Assembly: GCA_947579665.1 (NCBI GenBank)
Contig: OX388343.1
Coordinates: forward strand, 103,421,657 to 103,485,656
Origin: Sympetrum striolatum
Taxonomy: Eukaryota; Arthropoda; Insecta; Odonata; Libellulidae
Length of the DNA: 64,000 nt
Direction: 5' to 3'
Both the position numbers and the translations under genes were made by a program. The notes below the pieces were generated by a model, which saw only the letters and a list, made by a program, of their open reading frames with translations, was not told the origin of the DNA and searched no databases. Positions 57,201-64,000 of this stretch are shown here, piece by piece (position 1 is the stretch's first letter; the number at the start of each line of letters is the position of its first letter).

Positions 57201-59292
57201 GTCTGTTTATGGAGCCCTTTCAGTTCATTAAAATGTATCTCTGAAACAGAATTCGTCATGCATGAATTAAATGTTACGTCATTGCGAAGGGATGGTAATA
57301 TGCTTATAATCAAGGCATAAAATAAGAAAATTATTCAATCCGACCCATCAGATTATTTTCATTACGAGATCGCGAGCGAGGTAAAATTAAAATTACAGCA
57401 AGAGGCAGACGAGCTCCTTTCAATGCCAACGGCGTTAAGATCTTATTTCCAGCGAACGAAACCTGGAACGAGTTTATTGAATTAATTCATCCCTTTGCGT
57501 TTTCATTAGTACAGAAATAACGAGTCCTTTCCCTTCCTCTCCAAAGATGAAAATCCAAGCACGCATTTCCCTTAGCTCTATTTCCTCTTCATTTATTTAC
57601 GATATTCGTTTTTCATTCAATTTACGGGAAAATTCCCCTTAATAACTGCTTAGAGTTCACCTCCGGATGAGACATTTCGAGGATTATGAAAAGGATGCGA
57701 AGAAAGGGGAAGAAGCTTTACACGTATTTTTTCTTAGGTCAGGGAAAATCGAATAAAAGCTGAAGAACGTCTTTCGTTTATGATGCGCCATCCTTGACGC
57801 CACGAAAGACACTCGGATATTCATTCACTCACGTGCTCGGTTATTTTTAATTCTCTTCCATTAGAGGAAGCATCCTCGTCATTGGGAGGGATCGCTCGGA
57901 TGAGGTCCGTCTTTTCATCGCTTGGATTGAGGCAGCCCCAAATTAAGTAACGATGAAAGGAAGGGGGAGCGAGATCGTTGCTCATCTTCCGCTGCATTTA
58001 GTATCGTTTTTGAAGAAGGAAGGACACTCCAACGGTGAGTCGTTCACTCGTATTTTCGGAGCGGATTGGTGCGATTTCTTAACATTTCCCTCCGTCCGGA
58101 GAGTGAGAATTCGCAAATTGGGCGCTTACAAACTTAATTTACCTATAATGTGCAGTTGAAGGGAGGCTCCTAATCTTTTGCATCCGTCCAAATGTTTGAG
58201 TTTGAAAAAGTAACTGTGTAACTGCCGTTCTTTGTGACGAAGGCATATATAAGAGAATGAATAAACAGTTAGAAATTTTGTTTTGGACTGGGCTCGACGA
58301 TAAATTTTCTGGCAAGTTTGACTTTTTCCATAGTTTAAAGGCCTTTTCATCTCTTACGCCTTTTTGTCAATTATAATTCACTTCACAATATACTTTTTTT
58401 TTAAGCATATGGCATATTACTGCCTTATTTTTAAAATTTCACCAATTCAAAATATTTTATATCAGAATAAATTCCTGTAAATTACAAATTTGATTTTGAA
58501 ATTTTTATGTGGAATTTAAGACAAAGATTCTGGAAATATGAAAATAAGGGTAATTTATAAGTGGTACATAATTTATATACTGTTAATAGATGACAGCAAG
58601 GCTGTATTATTGGATTGATTAAGAGATGAAATTATCTTTAAATAATTAAGTACTTTTCGTCAGAAAGGTATGATGAATTAATTCTAACACAGAGAATGTA
58701 ATGAAAACCAAGCAAGAGACTAAAAGCAGTAAGGACGGATTAGTGTGGTAGCTCTGATCCGTTCCTTATTTCATCTAGAAGTTCTACTTTTGTTATTTAA
58801 AACTATAGACACACCAGATAAAAGGATTAAATTATTTACTGCCATTTAAAATGTTTAATTTGATGTATATATTCATTCAAACATGTCATATACATTTTGG
58901 GTTCTCTTGAAACTTACCCAGAGTTGTGTCCACTTTGAGAGAATTTGCTTCTTATTATCCCATCAAAATTGTTTCTTTATTTTACATGCGTTGATCGTGG
59001 GACGAGTTCCAGAGAGCAGAAGTAACCATATATTTATCACTCATATTTCTAATGCAATTTGGTTTCTTAGGAGGAAGTTATATGAGAGTATCTTTTCAAA
59101 CTCTGAACCCTAAATTCACGCTGTAACTCTGTAACCTCCATTCATTTGAATGATTCGGCAAATAATAAAATAACTTGAAGTGGTTAAGTTTTGAATTTTA
59201 AATTCTACTGAAAGTAATTTTATATTAAAGGATTAACGATTCTAGTTTTTAACTAAATAGTTTAATATCGGCAGATGAAGTCCTCTCGGGTT
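54282..59292. other. Unrecognised stretch
   Basis: A long stretch without recognisable transposons or genes. 57.35-58.15 kb is G+C-richer with a 68-codon frame (57953-58159) of no known family. The rest is AT-rich with short K/N/F/I-rich frames. Confidence 0.45.
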
Positions 59293-59369
59293 CTCCGCCA
59301 GGTTAGATGTCCCATTGCTCGATGGCGGAGTGGGCTATCGAAACGTCGGAAATATAACATCTAACCTGG
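59293..59369. repeat. Two interlocking inverted repeats (possible retroelement end)
   Basis: CTCCGCCA (59293-59300) pairs with TGGCGGAG (59323-59330), and CCAGGTTAGATGT (59298-59310) pairs with ACATCTAACCTGG (59357-59369). The two pairings share three bases, so they compete: they cannot both form fully. GCTATCGAAACGTCGG lies between them. A GATGAAG...CGAAACGTCGG context is common in arthropod LINE and Penelope-type ends, so this may be a fragment of one. No coding sequence is attached. Confidence 0.5.
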
Positions 59370-59482
59370 TTGTAAAAGAAGTGACAAGTAGTGACATGGC
59401 TGGGATTGCAATTCATTTTCTTTATAATTAATAAAATTTTTGTCTTTCTCTCATATGATGTATGATTTAAAGAATTCTTATA

Positions 59483-59987
59483 CAGTGGTACCTTGGTTAA
59501 CGACGGCCTTAGTTAACGACGGCCTTAGTTAACGACGGACTTGGTTAACGACGAGTTGCTGTAACCAAAAAATATCTTGGGTAAAGACGTAGGATTTGGC
59601 TTACGACGCCTCGTCGATTGATCTTTCCGGAGTTTCACGTGTTTCAGCACGTCTATTTATAATCACTATATGATAAACTAATATTTGGTGTGCGTTACGA
59701 TGTTACATCATAAAAACATACTGAATAGCAGCTAGCGGAGAGTATTAAAAATAGTTCAATGCCAAATTGTAGCTAATTCACATAGGCACATGTTGTCTCA
59801 CCGGAGTTAAATCGGTAAATATTATCAGTTTTGCTTCCAATAACTGGGGTGCGTCCTCGACGCCGGGAAATACGGCAATCCTTTAAAATTATTATACCTG
59901 TGGAAAATCGCGCCTTGGATAACGACGGTTTTGGTTAACGACGATTATCCTGGAACGGATTAGCGTCGTTAACCAAGGTACCACTGT
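59483..59987. mobile_element. Tigger/pogo-like MITE with TA target duplication
   Basis: The left end CAGTGGTACCTTGGTTAACG (then ACG) is perfectly inverted at the right end (CGTCGTTAACCAAGGTACCACTG, 59965-59987). TA flanks both sides (59481-59482 and 59988-59989). Length is 505 bp with no transposase frame. Four tandem 16-mers of the type CCTTGGTTAACGACGG run from 59491 to 59554. Two more imperfect copies lie inside the right end (CCTTGGATAACGACGG, TTTTGGTTAACGACGA, near 59913-59944). CAGTGG...CCTTGGTTAACGA termini with TA duplications are characteristic of pogo/Tigger-group elements, and repeated subterminal words probably are transposase binding sites. The unbroken termini suggest a fairly recent insertion. 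Confidence 0.88.
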
Positions 59988-59989
59988 AT

Positions 59990-62900
59990 TTATTCTGGTG
60001 GAAAACCCGAAAAGGCTTCGTCTGCAGCATTTGCCAGGAAAGCACGAAATCTTTCAGTTTAATATCTGATATTTTTTTTCCATATTAACAAATTTCATTA
60101 AAAATACTGAAAATATGTCATGAATTGTATTACTGCTTCGAAGCTACTACTTAAAGTACTCTAGCAACTGAGGCTGAGCCAGCATTTATCACCATTTCAT
60201 TGTCTGGATCTTAAACGTGGTTTTCGACGTCAGTTGCACATGTCGCCCAAGATATTTATGCGAAGGATTCTTTTTGTGGTTTTGAGTTTCGCTTTTAATT
60301 TTTACCGGAAGAATATTCGTCTGCAGTTTAGCCGATTGAGTTTGAGGATTTCCAAATTATCTTCCTCTTCAAACACATACTATGGAAATATAGGCATTCT
60401 TGGTACGAATATCACTCATTAATTTAATCATTACCAGACATTTCTATGAAATTACAATCTCAGTAGGTCCAATTGTTGGATGTATGTATAGAATTTGGGA
60501 GCCAACTAACTCATTCGCAAAGATATGGGCTTGAGTCATATATGTTGGGAAAGACCTGAAACAATTAAAGATATATTGGTTGACTCTTCAGGAACATTAA
60601 CTGTTTGAGAAAAGTGGTGATATCAGTAAGGATATCTTTTTTTGGGATTAATTAGTTTGTCTTTTCATAAATATGGAACTATTAAATCCAACGAAACCCA
60701 TTTCTATAACTCAATTTAAGAGCGATTCCTTGTTTTAAGCAAAAATGTAAATTTAAATCAGACCGCTTACGATGTCGATCTTCCTAGATTATAAGCGAAA
60801 ATCTCTGTTATATCTCTCTTATATTTGGTTGTATTTTCTCTCTATTTCTCTTCTTTTCTAAGTGACGTCGTTAACAGGGAGGAGAGGATAGTGGAGCCTT
60901 TCAATCGATTACAAATTTTAATCGAGAGCTGTATCGTTTATTAAATAATAGTTGATTATTATGCACATTATTCTTCATTTGATTGACGTACAGCTGTGAT
61001 GTATTTTCTTCTTCCTCGATTTTTCCACTAATTTTCATTGATAAGATGCTTTACTCTCCTGTATTGCCACCATTCTCTCCACAATGTACTATTTCCAATT
61101 CTCTTATTTCATATCTTATTTTCTCATAAAATGGTTAAATATTTTATGATATATTTAAGATAAGGACATTTTTATAAAATATTCACAAAAGTTTTCTTCA
61201 TTATAACGTGTCTAAAATTAATTTCTTTAGTGGCACAATTGTCAGATTTACAGTCAAATGGTGGTGGAATTTTTCGTACCCTTACTTCTCTCGCGAAGAG
61301 AATTCAATAGAATTATTTTATTTAAGTGACATATGAATGTTTTCTATTTTATTTTATATTGGATTATTTTTAAAACCTTGTAAATGAGTCTGTCGAAAAA
61401 TAAGATATCAATGATTTGGATGAGCATGGGGAGGTGAATATATATTCGTCAAGAATAGGCTGCTTTCTCTTGGAATCAACGTCACTCCGGCCAAAGACAA
61501 TGCTTTACCCGCAGCACACCTTCGCTTTACCATTATGAGCTGAGGAAAGGCCAATTCATGTCTCGTAATTTCATATTGCCCGTCAACAGCGATTCTTCCT
61601 CTGATTTGCCCGCACTGCCGTTGGACAGCCCACATTTGAGAAGCACAATATCCCGCTATAATTATTTTTACGGATTCTGAAATGTAAACCATCGCATGCA
61701 TGCCGTTTAAAGTGGGACGCATATTTTATCAAAGAGTGAATTAATATCTATAGATAAGCTATTAGCACTTAGAATATTAGTCCAGCTCTCCTTCTAAGTC
61801 TTGATGGATGGAATGTTTTTCATTCAGATGCAACCAAATTCCGTGCTACGAACTGAATATTCAGATAAAATCTCTTACAGTAATCACAATAATGTGTAGT
61901 AAATACCTCATGTGGTAATTTTTTGCTAAATTTCGATGATTTGTTATTAAATGTGTGAATAAATCGTGGATTGCCAGCAGGGTTCTATGTTTTTCCATAC
62001 AGTTTATCCTCTCGTGGTTGATTCCAGATTTGAACTTAAAAATATTACATGGTACCAGCTAATTACTACTCAGTTAAGGTATTAGATACACCGCCAAGTT
62101 CCTATAAAATATATACTAGAAACTACTGGAGTGAACAATGAAAATCCAGTACTAAACAATTTTTGGGATAAAAGGAGGTTATTTTGCGAATAAATAGAAA
62201 GATAAAAGTTGTAAAGGTTGTACTGCGGCACCTCTACGTTTGGATTCGTCGCATTTTGCAGTCATTGAATTATTATAATTCATAGAGAACATATTAGAGG
62301 AATCCAAAGTATAGCATTTTAGTGGGATTAGTTCTTCTATGGAAGTAAAAGATTCTGTCATCCTTCCTTAATATGGCATTCATTTCTACGTTTCGTCTCA
62401 TTAGTTTGTTGACTTCAATTGTTTTATTTTTGAGTGTTATCAAATGGAACTTTTTCATTTTATTCATAAATTAAGATTAATTTTATCCATACTCTGGTGA
62501 ATATAAGCGAAGAAACTCTTATGGTACCATTCTTATGATATGATACTTAACCTATCTATGGTATAGCCAGGGTTGTCCAGGTTTTGGCCTGGGCTAAATT
62601 TACCTCTGCAGTGACTACACGATCAGCAGCAGATCATATATGCATCGTATTTCAAAACACTAATTTCGAATTCAAAATCCTCCCTTTGTGCCTTTCTGAA
62701 AATGTCTGCCTATCCTAATGTGATATTAATGCATATTTATATTGCTCAAAAGAATGTTGTCCATTCAAAAGATATGAGATTTAATACTGAGTTGGTATGG
62801 TTTTGTAGACATATTATAATTTTTATTTATTGGTTTGTTGGTTTAGAATGAATTAAATATAATATTAAATATTCCATTTTACTTGAGGAGATGATACTTT

Positions 62901-63194
62901 ATAGTTATCTAGGATCGATTCTGTTTTTTTCACATCTATTACCATAGGATAGAAATATTAACCTTCAGAAAAGAGTGCCCCATTAAACCCCTGGTTTATA
63001 CTTACGTATGACCTCATCGAATCACTGTCGTGAAAAGTGCTCTGAAAATAAATGGAGGAGATACGTGATGATGTTAAATTGTATTAAAAGAGCAAGTAAT
63101 CGATCCAAAGTTAAATCCATCGAATGAACTGTCACTTTGTATCCATAACTATAAATGTAACTCTAAATATAACTATAAATATAACACCATAACT
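59990..63194. other. Mostly unrecognised stretch
   Basis: No repeats of note except a short AT-rich tandem of ATAACTATAAAT-type words at 63145-63190. The 104-codon minus-strand frame 61408-61722 is described separately. Other frames are short. Confidence 0.4.
61531..61676 (-). other. Candidate internal exon (146 bp), low confidence
   Basis: Within a 104-codon minus-strand frame (61408-61722), a pyrimidine-rich acceptor-like TTTACATTTCAG ends at 61677. A donor-like ATG|GTAAAG begins at 61530. The enclosed 146 bases translate as SVKIIIAGYCASQMWAVQRQ, CGQIRGRIAVDGQYEITRHE, LAFPQLIM. Composition is protein-like and not low-complexity, but I recognise no family and no companion exons. Such splice-site pairs also occur by chance. 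Confidence 0.2.
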
Positions 63195-63300
63195 AAACAC
63201 AAGGTAATAAAATAACTTTGTCAAAGTTCCACCAATTTTGTTCCATAAGACTACCGGTTTCGATTAAGAACTAGTCATCATCAGGCACAGAGATTGTTGC
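63195..63300 (-). repeat. Penelope/LINE-like element end, second copy
   Basis: On the minus strand the order is GTGCCTGATGATGACTAG, TTAATCGAAACCGGTAGTC, TTATGGAACAAAATTGG, then ACTTTGACAAAGTTATTTTA. It matches the box order at 45305-45400 on the opposite strand. GACTA and TAGTC can pair to close a small hairpin around the GAAACCGG box. It is a terminal fragment without coding sequence. Confidence 0.45.
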
Positions 63301-64000
63301 TAAATCGGTATTAGATACTGCGAAGAACACCAACTGTGGTAACCCATAAGTGGTCTGGCATCAGGATTTGCTATCGAATCTACTATTCCTTGTGACAAAT
63401 TTTACGTTGTAGTTCATCATTGAACAATCACCGGATCAATTCCGCGAGGGAAAGGTGACTAAGCACATTTCAGAAGAACTGATTAACAAATTTTCAATAC
63501 GGTAAGATGCAGCCTCAAATACATAGAACTTATACAAGAAAATTCGAATGAGAAAGGAAGGAATTTTGGCTCTGTGACACTATTAAGTCTATTACATTTC
63601 TTGATGACTTCTTGTTAAAAATATCGGAGCTTCGATTTATTTGAAAGCGTAATGATAATGATTTGAATAGTGAGAATCTTGAGGTGAATTCCAAAAGTCT
63701 TTATTTAGTTTTAGAATGTTTAACGAGATGATGATCATCAACCTATTTTGCGATGAAAATGCAGTTAGACTCAAGTCGAGTGAATTAAAATTAAAAAATA
63801 GCGGTTATTTTGTTTTTAGTGTACAGAATCAATCACCGCGTTTAAGCCATGCTATACAGTTAACCTGGTTTTGAGGAAAAGTAAAAAATACTTATAAATT
63901 CGGAGTTAGACATAAGGAGATTAAAATATGAAAACTGAGGAAAGGAAAACTTTTGTGGAGTAAAACACTGAAATGCGCAGTGATAAGAGTAAAGTGATTC
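63301..64000. other. Unrecognised AT-rich end of the window
   Basis: No gene, RNA or repeat recognised. Confidence 0.5.

Noticed and set aside
59491..59554. Four 16-bp direct repeats, considered as a CRISPR-like array or satellite
   Set aside because: The repeats abut without spacers, lie inside a TA-flanked MITE and repeat its terminal word; the genome is eukaryotic.

Overview
The window reads as nuclear DNA of an arthropod, most likely an insect with a large, transposon-rich genome. It is AT-rich on both strands and has only short open frames broken by stops. It holds many decayed copies of element types typical of insects: mariner with TA target sites, LINE 3' ends with AATAAA or (TAA)n tails, tRNA-derived SINEs, pogo/Tigger-like and other MITEs, and Helentron-like non-autonomous elements. 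I found no confident host protein-coding gene, rRNA gene, functional tRNA or CRISPR array. The window is best taken as intergenic or deep intronic sequence. Most open frames are chance frames, microsatellite translations or frames running across transposon ends.

Layout. 1-8.4 kb: mostly unrecognised AT-rich DNA with two minus-strand LINE C-terminal fragments of one family (about 4.04-4.33 and 6.75-7.08 kb) and isolated LINE 3' ends. 8.4-11.3 kb: LINE 3' ends, one diverged Helentron-like element (8570-9254) and a truncated LINE (10473-11105). 13.6 kb: a tRNA-derived SINE. 14.1-19.6 kb: a dense nested pile. Four copies of a roughly 1.05-kb Helentron-like unit form an inverted pair of tandem dimers. 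The 225-bp centre of this inverted repeat is the 5' end of a mariner transposase pseudogene, and the mariner reading frame resumes right after the fourth unit. A LINE C-terminus follows. 23.1-25.4 kb: a decayed LINE and two copies of one LINE 3' tail. 26.3 kb: a SINE. 27.7 and 30.0 kb: two strong hairpins. 38.2-41.4 kb: two LINE fragments and a tRNA-like SINE or pseudogene. 42.0-46.0 kb: a TA-flanked composite DNA-transposon region with inverted arms, a nested smaller inverted pair, a mariner-derived MITE, a Penelope/LINE-like end and a 97-codon ORF with a polyA signal. 50.5, 53.9 and 59.5 kb: three further inverted-repeat elements, two with clear target-site duplications. 63.2 kb: a second Penelope/LINE-like end.

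The most informative structure is 14.1-19.1 kb, because the broken mariner frame fixes where one Helentron-like dimer inserted and the order of events. Coordinates of decayed elements are approximate because they come from reading, not alignment software. Family names rest on terminal structure and recognisable peptide motifs.
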